From Onchocerca volvulus (taxonomy: Eukaryota; Nematoda; Chromadorea; Rhabditida; Onchocercidae), in NCBI GenBank assembly GCA_000499405.2, contig HG738138.1, positions 20,313,753 to 20,377,752 on the forward strand: 64,000 nucleotides of DNA, in the 5' to 3' direction. Both the position numbers and the translations under genes were made by a program. The notes under the pieces were generated by a model that saw only the letters and a program-made list of their open reading frames with translations, did no database searches and was not told the DNA's origin. This document shows, in pieces, positions 51,101-62,800 of the stretch (positions are counted from its first letter, which is position 1; each line of letters opens with the position of its first letter).

Positions 51101-54100
51101 ATGTACTGCAATAGAAAATCGGCGTGCCAATTATCATGTTTCCAAATATCATCTAGCTAAAACGTTGCAACGGCACGCGGCTTGCAGTAAAAAAATTAAT
51201 GAGCAATGTCTAAAGACAACAATCTTGACAGGACCTTTCAAAGATGAAGATGTTCTTATTCCTCGCATTCCTATGATTCCAACGGATATGCCATTTCAGC
51301 TTAAGAGATTGCAATCCCCAATTCGATTGGCGTTTTCATTCACCACCAACAAAGCTCAGAGTCAATCTTTAGAATTGTGCGGTTTAGATCTAGAGACGGA
51401 TTGCTTCTCACATGGGCAATTTTATATTGCGTGTTCTAGAGTCAGCAAACCAGACAATCTCTGATTCTACACAGATAGTGGAACAACAAAGAATATTGTA
51501 TACCCACAAGTATTGTGCAGTTAAACATATTAGATGTGGGCGAAAACTGAAAGATGTTAAATAACGCCATGACAATAAATGGTAAACAAGAAATACTAAA
51601 GGTTAGGTGGCGCGACATAGTTTCAAAGGGACGAAAAACATGTTTACCACCAAAATTCACTGATAAACGGGAAGATCGACGCAGCAACAGCAACAGTTCG
51701 GAGTTCCAAGGATTCCAGTTCGACAGTTCAAAGCGACACAACAGTAGAAATAATCGGACAATTCACTTGAATAGTATTCTCCATTACTGACAAAGGAAAG
51801 AATAACCCAATGATTAATTTGCCTGATCTTTTCTGATAATTGTTTTTTACGAAGAAGCATTCCTCATCAATCAATAAAACCTCTCTCAACAGTATTCATC
51901 TTTGTCACAAAAGACTCAGAAAACCTCCTAACATCTATTGCTGACTTGGCCGAACCATAATAACAAGAATCAGTCTCCAATACAACCAAACTACAAATCA
52001 AATTACAAAGTATCAGTTTTTTTTCCCAACAGTAGGAACATGCGCTTTCTCCTTTCTTTTTTTCCACTTAATCAGATTGACCTACAGCAACGCGTGTGAA
52101 AAAACATGCGCGTATTCGAATGCAAAGTTGTGTCAAAATTTCAAAGCAGTAGGCAAGAACTTTTAGATATCTAAGATTTTGAATTAATATAGATAAAGCG
52201 CGTATTTAAGAACTTTCGGAGGCTTAAGATTTTGAATAAACGAACATTGATGTTTTTATTTATATAGATTAACTGAAGCCGGACATGCGAAGCGTGACCG
52301 GCCCCCATAGACTAGCTGGATTGACCACGCGGAACGTGGCGGGGTTCAACTAGTCTTATAGTATTTTTCCTTTATAGAGGATTCATTGTGGAATGATGTA
52401 CTTTTGACGATATGTGAAGAAAGGCCAAAGGAAACTTTAACAACAATATTGGATGAAACACTCAAAAAGAAAGCACTGGAACTTGGTCGGGCATGTTTCA
52501 TGTTTACTTCGGTGTTGATGAGACCAACAGGGGTGCAATATCATATTGATCTCGCGCAAAATATTCTTACTACAGCGATATCAAGTGATTTACTTAAAAA
52601 TGAGCTTTATGCTAATTTGATAAAGCTTACGTCTGGTTCTATGTCATATGGAATTCAGGTACATATTGCTTTCTTTTTCCTGAACCAATTCTGTTTTTAA
52701 TCAGAATTAAAGAATTATTTGCTTTAATTAATATGCGAACTTAATTAAACACGACTTTAATACTATCACTTGACAGAGATTTATTTCATACATTTATTAC
52801 TAATTTGAAATTGTCATTCGTCTTTTAAACTGAAATTGGATTGATTAGGATCATGTTGCAGTAATGGCGACAATTATGCAAGATTTTAATTATTTTTAGG
52901 CTTGGAAATTAATGGCTTTAACGACACCATTATTTACACCTCGGCAGTATTCGCTTTTGTGGTTGCTTCGTCGACATATCGAGAGATGGAGTGAAAAAAG
53001 GTCTCCGTTTTATATTTCTGTTTTAATGTATGCCTCATCCTTCTCCTTACCTTTTCATTCTTGTAAGTATTTTTACTTGTTGCAAAATTTTATTTAAAAT
53101 CAGAGCTGAAACTATAATAGAATGCACTTTTTTTAAATGTTTTTAACATTGCATATACTTTCTAAAACATGACGCTTTTATGGCATTTAATTTATCAGTC
53201 ATTTTTTAAGATGTGATGAAGGTAATTTTGCATTGTATTGTTTGCGTGCTTTTAATCGTTGTCTAAAAGCACGTGGACGGACAGAAAGACCAAGTAAACT
53301 TGAAGCAATCTCTATATTAACCAGGGATCCAACTTCAACTAATATGCCACATAGCATACCAGTATTGCTACCAACTAATGAATATCAAGTAAGCTACAAA
53401 AAAGATAGATATCTTACAATCTTTTGCAATAACTGTGAGTACCTGCATGTTACATGACATTAAATGTTTTTGTTGCACAGTATGATTTAGTTTTCAGGAA
53501 CTGATATTTTCCTTCGATTTTTTATTTCTTATTTGTTATTTTTTTTTTTAATATTTTTAACCACTAACAATGAAAAATTTATATATATTGCTAATGTAAA
53601 GAACTTTCAAGATTATCGATTTTGATGGTTCCACACTTATTGGAGATTGTTTGTCAACTTTATGTATGAAATGTGGTTTACGACCAGCTCTTTTGAGTGG
53701 TTACGCTTTGTACGTGGAGGATCCATTGGAACGGAATTCTTATCTTCTTCTAAAAGACAAACAAAAGGTAAATTCGGATGTGTTATAATCGTTATTTCTT
53801 GATTTCCTTGAAATCTTTTATCGGATTTTTTGAAGTAACCAAGAAGAACTTGACAAAGTTGCTAAAAAAAAAATTGAGTTATTTTTTCAATTATTTTCAG
53901 TTATGCGATTGTATATCACGTTGGGAACGTGAATTGATGGACAATAAGTGTGGACGTGTCACTGATGATGTTGCTCGGATAAAGTTGTCTCTTCGACAGA
54001 GACAATATTGGAGTCATCTGGTCTTTTCAGAAACACCGATGGAACGCACATTTTTGGTTCATCGGATGGCTAATGAAATTGTTGCTGGAAGAGTGCCATT

Positions 54101-55384
54101 GAGCAGCGAATTAGCGGAGGAGCTAGCAGCTGTTTATGCTCAGGTAAGTTATTTTCATATTTTTATGCAGATGTATGAATATTTACTTCTCCGTTACTTT
54201 AGCTCTAATAGTAGCATATATTTCAGCTCAAGTATGGAAACATGGGAAAGATATCTGATGAACAATTCCGTGAAATTATAACCACTTATTATCCTTCAAA
54301 GCTGCTCGATGTTGGCTGTGAACGATTATTAAGGTTAGGTCATACTGAATTCCTGGTGTATTTAGGCTATTTTAAGGTTACTTTCAAGAGTCACTTCTTG
54401 TTTTATAATATCGATTTAGATTAGAATAATAATTTCGCAAAAAATATTTTTATTCGAATTATTACATGGATTTCAGATTAAATCTCGAAACGAATTGGTC
54501 GCAATTGTCTGATACCTCAACAGCGGATTGCATTCGCATCATACTAGTTGTTTTACGGAAGTGGCGCTTTTTCGGATCATTTGTTACGGAAGCACGAATG
54601 AAGATGCGTAATGATGAAAGTTTGTTCATTGCCCTCAATGATCAAGGCGTCCATTTGCTCACTTTCCGTCAGCTTGTTAGTTTATTTTTGTTTAGTTGTT
54701 GCTGAAATCCAAGCATAAATTATTGGTATAAAATATATAGAATACTTTTGTGCATAATGATGCTTATAACTTGAGACATTTAGCGCCAGAAAATGCGTAG
54801 CGATAGCGGTAGTTTTTGTATTTGCGACATAAGAATAATGTTAGTACTTAAAGTCTCTCCTCGAAAAAGTTCATTCGAGAAATATTGGCCTCATTTAGTT
54901 CAATCATTATGTACAAAAGCAATATGCTTTTTTGAATTAGTTTGCATTGTACTTGTGAAAATTACAGGATCTCATAAGAAGTATTCCTTATCATCGATTA
55001 GTCTCGTTCGGTCGTTACCACAATGATTTTATGCTCACCATTGAGAGAGTACTTCCACCTCAAGCCCATCCTGAAGAAACGACTCGAGAAAGATTAACTT
55101 TTTCAATGCCTTCAAGAAATATTGATCAGGTCATTTTTATGTCATTACTGTTTTGTCTAATTTTTCAGTGAAAGTTCTAATTTATGAGTCTTTAAAAGAG
55201 CTCCAAAAGCAACTTATGCGCTTTTTTGGACTAAAATTCTGCTACGAAAGTTTGAAGCCATCGTACTCCAAGATAAGAGTAAAATTAAGGCGACAAATAT
55301 AAAATTTTTCAGCTCACATGTCATTTGGCGGAATATATACGGTGTCAGAAATTGATTTGGAAGCTTTCAATCCGAAGTTCATAA
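30601..55384 (+). CDS. max-1: MAX-1/PLEKHH-type PH-MyTH4-FERM protein
   Basis: Cytoplasmic adaptor; C. elegans MAX-1 acts in netrin/UNC-5 axon guidance. Exons: 30601-30705, 42514-42642, 42937-43090, 43957-44105, 45798-45895, 46788-46902, 47048-47152, 47244-47411, 47512-47619, 47864-47962, 48193-48354, 48559-48639, 48730-48867, 49003-49159, 52378-52658, 52900-53000, 53211-53388, 53612-53767, 53901-54143, 54227-54333, 54477-54675, 54968-55129, 55313-55384 (1088 residues, close to the family length). Coiled coil at about 25-65, low-complexity acidic linker, PH1 about 342-440, PH2 about 457-565, MyTH4 about 600-760, FERM about 770-1085. The C-terminus LTCHLAEYIRCQKLIWKLS matches what I remember of the worm protein. 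Exon 1 joins exon 2 in phase across 11.8 kb (RLQE then LEEQNERL). The exon 3 end is the weak point: the phase needs a GC donor at 43091. Confidence 0.93.
33032..33109. repeat. 33-bp tandem repeat, about 2.4 copies
   Basis: Copies at 33032-33064 and 33065-33097 are identical and a third starts at 33098 before diverging. Identity between copies implies a recent slip or duplication. Confidence 0.9.
42451..42513 (+). promoter_or_regulatory. Possible alternative start of max-1
   Basis: The 21 codons from ATG 42451 run without a stop straight into exon 2 in the correct frame (reading ...RILFQ then LEEQNERL). A transcript starting here and not using the exon 2 acceptor would encode the coiled coil with a different N-terminus. 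A partial palindrome (AAATTAGGT ... ACCTAATTT) lies just upstream near 42355-42400. Confidence 0.3.
43737..43900 (-). pseudogene. Antisense exon-like fragment resembling a BPI/LBP-family protein
   Basis: On the minus strand an AG acceptor (CAAAACAG, before 43900) opens a 54-codon frame with protein-like sequence, including ITVDTQEKPAMLEFTMSNYT and then LASLLYWMDQYRNFDYEIS, ending at a GTAAAT donor-like site (43736) ahead of an in-frame stop. The (F.MSNYT..SLLYW) pattern recalls the SEYT.N.LLY segment of the second BPI domain in nematode lipid-binding proteins. It sits opposite max-1 intron 3. No partner exon was found and the next possible acceptor downstream would leave an intron of only about 25 bases, so a stranded gene fragment is more likely than a working nested gene. 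Confidence 0.35.
46981..46998 (+). other. Possible 18-base cassette microexon in max-1
   Basis: Between exons 6 and 7, an acceptor TTTTTAG (ending 46980) is followed by six codons (EEVESN) and a GTATAT donor. It would keep the frame and add six residues between PSQW and ETKLYQIAE. The direct join looks more like the family, so this would be optional. Confidence 0.3.
47624..47699. repeat. 38-bp tandem duplication after max-1 exon 9
   Basis: Two copies (47624-47661 and 47662-47699) start GTTGATAC/GTTAATAC and share TTGGTATCATTCAATC; they lie directly inside the donor end of intron 9. Confidence 0.85.
48069..48136. repeat. Long poly-T tract in max-1 intron 10
   Basis: 68 bases of T with a single C at 48077, an unusually long homopolymer. 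Its true length is likely to be uncertain in any assembly. Confidence 0.9.
49754..49860. repeat. Pyrimidine-rich two-copy repeat inside the Helitron
   Basis: Two copies about 59 bases apart (from 49754 and 49813) each run CCGCCTTCC, a T-run, CTCTCATT and CTTCT. Confidence 0.75.
50765..51525 (+). pseudogene. Broken Helitron PIF1-like helicase (C-terminal part)
   Basis: The first frame reads LLEIGNGKVPVDLTTG, a TGA stop (50813-50815), then LPHNFCNLTSKEELVEKVFP and AKNKDVDELN, typical of the Helitron RepHel helicase. Near 51080 similarity moves to the next frame (SPDLPGM, with further stops). It then moves again for IPRIPMIPTDMP, RLQ.PIRLAF (motif V/VI region) and CFSHGQFYIACSRVSKP, with a stop after DNL. 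At least two frameshifts and several stops show it is dead. The N-terminal Rep part and helicase motif I are not recognisable upstream (50371-50764). Confidence 0.88.
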
Positions 55385-55497
55385 TTATATACACAGTTTT
55401 AAATATTGATGCATAATTTTACTTTGCTTTTAATGACCTTTTTATCTGCTCACTGTTATTATTTGCAAGAGAAGTGCCCATAATTTCACTAATTGTT

Positions 55498-55503
55498 AAT
55501 AAA
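55498..55503 (+). promoter_or_regulatory. Candidate polyadenylation signal of max-1
   Basis: An AATAAA lies 114 bases after the max-1 stop, a normal nematode spacing. Confidence 0.55.
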
Positions 55504-58500
55504 AGAGAGCTATATCACTGAATAATACATCTCGTACTTTCTCTGCTGTTCTGAAAAACTTCATGGCATTAAATATATTTTTTGCAACGCCTGAAATCTA
55601 TAAATTACCATATCAATTAGACAATTTTGTTGGACCTATGCTTCTATTCTAGAACAGTTTGAAGACTGTGCATTTTGAATGAAATCTAAAAATTCCCAGT
55701 CTGTCAAATTTTAAAAATGATAGGAGATGGCAAGAGTCACATTGAATGCATTGTCAGCGACATTCTTGGTCAATTCTTTTCCTTGGAGACTGTTGGATTG
55801 TTTGGGATTTCTGGATGTCTTCTGGTTTGAAGGAAATTATGTATCTGATTTGAAACTCATTTTCGTAAACGTACAGTCTGCACAATTTAATTGGAATTAA
55901 ATCCCGTGGTAATTTGATGTTTTCTGTCGGTATATCCGCTTGAGCGAACACTCGAGATATTTTGCAAGAATTTCTAAAGCCTCGATGGCAAAGATTTGGC
56001 AGGAAAAATCCATTTTTTAATAAATACTATTAGCTAGTCAAACCGAAACTTCATTGTCTTCAAAAGCAAGTCAGAAATAGGATGAGAGAAAAAGAACAGA
56101 TGAGTGTAAAAACAGTGATGATATAAACTATGGAAAAGAGAATCTGATAAACAATCTGGAGTAATATACTGTTTCGAAAAGAAAAAGATGTGGACAGAAG
56201 TGCTGCATGTTAAAACGTGAATCAATTGTGAAGTAAAATGAGCCATCGAACACTGAATTTTACTGAATGTCATGATTATGACTGTAGAATTTCACAAATT
56301 TATACCAATCACGTATTTTCGATGCGTTTCTATTTTTTCTTGCTTTTTCAATAAAAACCAATTGCATGAGTAATGCAAATAAATAAACAGGAGAGGGAAG
56401 TTGAACTATTTCATTTTCATGGTTAAAATTAAATTTGTATATAACCATTCGATGAAACGAACCATTTTGAAAATCGAAATACTCTGAAAATTAGATGGAA
56501 CAATTTTTTCTTTTCAGTTCTTCGCATAATTTTTCAGAAACAAATGGCATGTATATAAGTTTCATATTTCTTGAATCATTCATCGAGTTGCTTCTCATAT
56601 TACTTTTTGGAGATTCATAATTGTGCTTCATATGGAGTGTCATTTGTAGTTTTGCCCACTTGAAATATTCCGCTGAAACCTTTAGCTGTTAGCGATCTTA
56701 TTATAGCTGATATTGAACTGAAGATATTCATATTTTCTTGTGACATCATAAAAATCAATATTTATTTTCCAATCATTTCTTTCTTTTTCAATCGCTATAA
56801 CTACTTCACGATTAGCCTAGATCCTAAAGAATTAAGTACTTATGAGCATTGTGGCATAAGAATAGTTTCTGCCAAAAACGGTGTAGCTCTTCAGCAATTA
56901 GCTTCACTTATATCTTCCCCGTTGTTTTCGCTAATTTTTACCTCCACTTCAAGTAAATATATTAGCCTGTTCAATGATTTTGTTAAGATTTTTCTATTAC
57001 CTATAAAAAAGTTGCAGATCAAGCACTAGAATAAGCATTAGTATCGTCCTGTCTAATACTATGATATTGATAACGACGATTTAGTGGTAGGACTAAATAA
57101 TTAAAATATCTGTTAATATCGATGCTGTCACAAAATGACTTTCTGAACAACAAATAAATAATTTAAGTATTAGTAAAATTACTAAAAAATTTCAAAATCA
57201 AAAAAGAATCCGATCATAGTCAACCAAATAAATATATTATATGATTCTGAATATTGTTTAGCGATTCAAGGCTTATAATTAAAGTGGAGCATAGTTAAAT
57301 TTTAAAGGTATTTTTCTCAAAATGCTTCATCACAAACTGATAATTTTATTGGCAGCAAACAATAAAAACCTTATTTTTTAGCAATATTATTGAAAAAAAC
57401 ACAAACACAACATATTTTCTTTTTTTTTTTTTGATTAGCTATTCAACAACAAAACTAAAAATCATTAAACTATGATACTTACGTACTTCGCATAACGTAT
57501 TTCGAAAAAAATTTTTCAAGAATTGCTGATCAGAAATTAGAAAAAAAAAAATTATTCATTTGTACATTAAATCCAGACGTTATATTCTGCTTTTTTCTCA
57601 TCTTGAAAGCATAAAAATCTAATCGAATCTGAAAATAATGTTTTTTAATCATGCTAATTCAGAAGTTGTTTCCAATAATGACATGGCATTAATGAAACTG
57701 TAGGAAAGGACATCATTGTTTGTGGTATCCAATATTTTAACTTTGAATCGAATGTCTTAACCCTTTTTTATCAACCAAATAAGATATGATACCGCTAATT
57801 TATTGGTTTTACACAAAAAAAAAAAAAAAAAAAACTATTATTTATTACAAATTTGATGTTAATCATTGGAGAATACCGAAATTTATTATTAGATTTGTCT
57901 CTTTTTTTAACCGTTTCACATTGGCTACGACTTACAAAATATGAAATTATTTCAAGACATAAATTACTTTGAATCTCAAAAGAAATTTTGAAATATTATT
58001 CACAAAATGTGATTTTTTTACCTGCCAGTAACATTGCAACTTCAAGAAGCTATATGACAGACTCGAAACCAATCATTCTATACGGTTGGGTATCTATAAA
58101 TAACACACTGCCGGCACTGCCGCCTAAGCGTGCTCATCTATTTGTAACTGCATTTCAAATAATTCATTAGTAATTTGATGAAATATGCGAAATGGATTCT
58201 AAATTAATAGAGCGCCATAGTTCAAATGTGTGAGCCGAATAGTCTCCCTGACCTTAGTCATAAACTATTCGCCAAGTGAGAAACTACCGCCACACACAAT
58301 CATACAATATCTCGCATGATCCTCCCTTCACCGCCACCAAACTTGTCCAAAAGACCCAGCATCTTTTTATCTTTGTCCGCCCCTCGCATTCAGACACACA
58401 TATGAGAAGGGTATTTCGCGGCTACACATATTTGAACTTCGTTGAAACTTGAGGGAATAGTTAATTGGGGTCATGTGTCGGGTCAACTGGTCATCAGGAT

Positions 58501-58956
58501 AGACCGTATTCTGAGAGCTCGTGCTAGAATGTAACCTGCAAAGGCGTAAATTACAAGCTTTACCCCGTGAATCTCAAGTTTAACAACTGTCAAATTCAGT
58601 ATTACTATAGCAAAGAAGATTAAAATAAAGTAAAATACTGTTCTTGACTTGAAATTTCAGGCATGCTTGCTTAGATTGATTGTTTTGCAGAGATATAAGC
58701 AGCTTACTCAATAGATTATTACTATGGAAGGATTACAAACCCTATTAAGAGGTTTTAAACAATGGAAAAGTTAAATTAGTGAAGTGAACAATTTGAAAAT
58801 GCTCTCTTAGAATTGTGATGATATGATATGCTATATATGTTAGCAATGCATTAAAATGTGAAACAGTGAATAGAACATGAACAATAAATGAGAATATGAT
58901 TTAACGTCTTTTTTAACTTTAAGGAATTCTAATAAAAAAATCGAGCGCTGCAGAGG
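55504..58956. other. Intergenic region between max-1 and rad-50
   Basis: No gene was recognised. The stretch has A-runs near 57420, 57540 and 57816-57834. From about 58210 to 58560 the GC content rises clearly, with an 8-bp inverted repeat (CGAATAGT ... ACTATTCG, about 58235-58273); this is the most likely rad-50 promoter region. A CGCTGCAG ending at 58953, three bases before the start codon, is a candidate trans-splice acceptor. Confidence 0.5.
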
Positions 58957-59781
58957 ATGTCGTTGCTGGACACAGTGGAACTGCAGGGAATCCGCAGTAT
59001 CGGAGTGGGACCTCAGAATGCTAATGTCATCGAATTCCTTTCACCACTAACTATTATTTGTGGACCAAATGGTGCTGGAAAGACAACAATCATTGAAGCG
59101 CTTAAATATGTCACAACTGGTGAATTGCCCAAAGGAAGCTTCCAAGCATTTATCCATGATATGCGAGTAGGTTCGCCATGTCATTTCCATTCTGTCTTTC
59201 GTGCTTGTTCCTCATTTTAATTTTTCTTTCTTTCTTATTTAATTGTTTGTTAGTGGATATGTCTTGTATTCGATACTCATTTCGGAAGCTAATTAGTTTT
59301 AAAACAGTGATACAGTGCTGTTTCATTTTAAATTTGTTATGTCGTGGCATTTCGAGATTTTGAGAAATATTTTCTATCCGCATATTGATTAGTAGAATGA
59401 TCTACATTGAAACTTTGAAAAAATGTACAAATATTAGCAATTTATTGTCAGTATGAATTTGCAGTTAGCTGATAGATCTCGAGTGGATGCATCAGTGAAG
59501 CTCAAATTCAAAGATATCAGAGGCAGATCTTGCGTTGTGACTCGTCGTATAATGCAGTCTAAGGGTGCTAAGGTGAAGCATGGTTCAACTTCAAAAGTAT
59601 ATTTTATATCTGCTTTGATCTATTTATATCACTGGAAGATTAATTTGTAGGGTAAAATAACAAACAAATCAGAGGAGAGTACGATTGCAATCGAGAAAGA
59701 ACCTGGTGAATGGAAAAGCTTATCATCAAAAGTCGTTGACTGCAGGAAAGAGGTATAAGTTTTGACTTTAATTTTAGTATG

Positions 59782-59815
<34 letters not shown>

Positions 59816-62800
59816 TCCAGTGCTATATTTATTGCCCCGCATTGTAGTTTCAGTCATTCTTCATTAAGAATTATTATAGATTTTAAATCTTCTTGGTCTA
59901 CCCTCAGCAATTTTGGAATATGTTGTCTTCTGTCATCAGGAAGAATCATCATGGTTCGTTCAAAGTTTCATTTTTGTTTTTTGCTAATGAATTTCTTGTC
60001 TGCGGCTTCTCATTGTTATATGTAAGTGGTGGTGAAAAGGACGAACATTGACTCCAAATAATGGGAATATAATTATATTAAAGTTGATAATTCTTTACGA
60101 AAAATTTTGAAATTCCACATAATTTTCTTTTGATCATTTTAGGCCGCTTGATGAGCCGAAAAAGCTGAAAGAACGCTTTGATGAGATTTTTCAAGTGACG
60201 GGTTATGTGAAAGCAATTGAAGTCTTGAGGAAGGAATTGAAAGAAAATGTTTTTTTTTCTTTGAATTTTTTTCTTTTGCCTAGTTTTTATCATTTAATTC
60301 CAATTTACTCAATTGAACGAAAAAAAATTTTGCAGCAGCAAGAATTGAGGATCACGGAGGGTAGACTACCACTTCTTATTAGACAACAAGAAGAAAAAAT
60401 CGAAGTTTGTGTTTATTTCCCAATTTTTATCTTTTTTTTTTCTTAATATTGCTTTTGCATAAATTTATTTTTATTTTTTTCGTATTAAGCTACTATGTTG
60501 GACATGTTTATTCCATTATAGTTGCATAATGAATACATCAATCTAAAGAAACAAGTAGCAGAAAATGAGAAAGAAATTTTACTAAAACAAACATTACTCA
60601 AGGAATACAATGCCAAGAAAAGTGTGATAGTTGCAGAACTTGATGAAGCAGAAATGTTAAGGAAGAAACATGGTAAATCTTGTTTGATCATTAAGTTTTA
60701 AACTTATTTATGTGATCTTTATTGAAATCTTAATTAAGATATGATAGAAGCGGAGAAGCAACTACTTATTGATCAAATTAGATGCTGCTCGGCCCTGGAT
60801 TATGAAGGAGGAATCGAAAATTTAAAACGTGAAATTGATTCTGTATGTAATTAATGTATTTTTGAATTCTAGTACAAATTTATGAATGATCGTATTCATT
60901 AATCATTATTAGTCTTCACAGAATAAACTAATATATGTGGAACAGCAAATCTATTGCTTAATACTGTTAACTTGATTGACTACAGTATTTATTAAGCAGC
61001 TAGTTTTAGTGATTGGTTCTGAAAGAATTTCTTTATCAATTCAATTTTTAATCCTAAAATTTTCAGTATATTGTTGCTTTCGTTGCAGATCACTCATTCT
61101 GATGAATTTGAAGATATTGAACGAAACCGAAGTCATGTTAATGCTGAGATTGATAAACTTAATGCAGAAATTAAGGAATATGTATCAAAGAAAACAGAGA
61201 TCGACAAAATAATTGTCCAGCTAAAAAGTATTCAAATGGTAAATTTTTCTATCAGTATTTAAATCAAACGATTATTTATAAAACCTCATATTCAGCGATT
61301 GCTGGAATTACATTTTCATCCTTACTTTATCATTATAGATGCGTGACAAAATGATAATGGAAAAGGAACAATGTTTGGAAATGTACTGTTTACGGTTCAA
61401 TTTAGTAAGTAAGAATTTTTAATCAGTGGTTAATCTTATCCGTGCTTTTAATGTTTTCTGCAATGCTTAGAAATGTTTGTGTTATTTTCAGATGAACAAA
61501 CGGAAACTCTGAAGCAGTTGTATCACTTGATAGAAAAACGAAAGGAAGATGTCAATAATTTTGCAGTAATTTTTCTTCTTTCTTTTTTTTTTCAATATTT
61601 CATTTAAATAATCAATCTTTTTTCATTTTTAGTGTATTATTTTATTGTTTGCATTAGTTTACTTCAACTGTTTTTTTATTGCAGCTTGAAATGGAAGAAA
61701 AGCAGGCGAATTGCCAGAAAGAAATTGATAGCATTTCGGGAATTTTAGCGCAAGTTACAGCAAGAATAGAATTGAGGGATGAGGAGTATAAACGACTGGA
61801 AGAAGATATTGTCGCAGCAAAATGTAACTTAGTGGAAACAACTAATTCATCCGAGAAGTAAATAATTATATTATCAGTTACATTTGCTGGTAATGTTAGT
61901 TAGTCTTTTAGATGCTCCATTTCGTGTTGCAAGTACGAAAAAGAAACTTCTTATCTCTCACAACTTTCATCTTATTGGGAAATATAAGAGTAGGTCAGTA
62001 CCTGGAGATATCGTTCATCATGCAGTAGTTTCTACCATTAATAACATTATTAACAATTTGGGACAAAGATGAAGAACTATTCAGGTTTGATCGTTTGCAA
62101 AATGAAATATCAGAACAAGAAAAACAACTAAATGAATTATGGAAAAACGAACAACAGGAAAATAAGATTGAAGATTTAAAAAACGAAAGAGATAAAATTA
62201 CAAACAAAGTAAACTATTAATCTTGATTTTTTTTCTTTTTATGATATGTATTACTGATTTCTCATAAGATCATGTTCTCATAATATTCTTAATTTTAGTT
62301 CATTTCATTTTTATTATGTTTCAAGAAATGCTAGATTCAAATGCAGTACACTTTTTTGAGATAGAAATGCTCAAGAAAGAATACTATATGAAAGAAAATG
62401 CTGAAGAAATTAAAAATAAAGTCAAACAAAGAAATGATGAATTAATGAAATTCGAAAAGGAACTCTGCATACTTAAAGACAAGCACCAGATTGCCTTATT
62501 GGAAATATTCAACACCAAAGAGCCTGAATTCCCTCTGAGGTCAGTTTAATTTCTGCAGAATATTAGCTCCTTAAATGCTCTGAATACAAAATTTGATAAA
62601 ATTTATGCGTTAAGGTTAAGAATGAAAAGGTTTTTTTTGTAATTGAAATGGAAACACAAATAAATCAAAAATCCAAAAAAGAATAGCCGTGATAATCTTG
62701 CTAACCAAAATTAATAGAAATCAAATGATCTATCTGCACAAACAATTTTTTTTCCTTAACCTACTAAATATTATTAATACGCATTATATTCTAACTAGTG

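Larger units (their letters stand above)
49565..52353 (+). mobile_element. Internally deleted Helitron in max-1 intron 14
   Basis: The element starts TCTATATAAATAAAAATG and ends with a hairpin (CCACG-loop-CGTGG, 52325-52339) followed by TTCAACTAG, the Helitron CTRR end. It is flanked by A (49564) and T (52354), the expected AT target without duplication. The 17 bases at 49564-49580 recur inverted at 52253-52269, just inside the 3' hairpins, like the asymmetric inverted repeats of Helitron2-type elements. A larger subterminal inverted repeat pairs 49636-49673 with 52109-52146. A second hairpin (GCCGGACATGC/GCGTGACCGGC) lies at 52277-52301. The inside holds only a broken helicase remnant; no Rep/HUH motif was recognised. 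Without the element the host intron would be a normal 429 bases. Confidence 0.88.

Noticed and set aside
54785..55026. Open frame across the region before max-1 exon 22
   Set aside because: Its start is intron. The direct join of 54675 to 54968 gives the expected FERM sequence (FRQL then DLIRSIPYHRL), and this frame is out of phase with exon 22.
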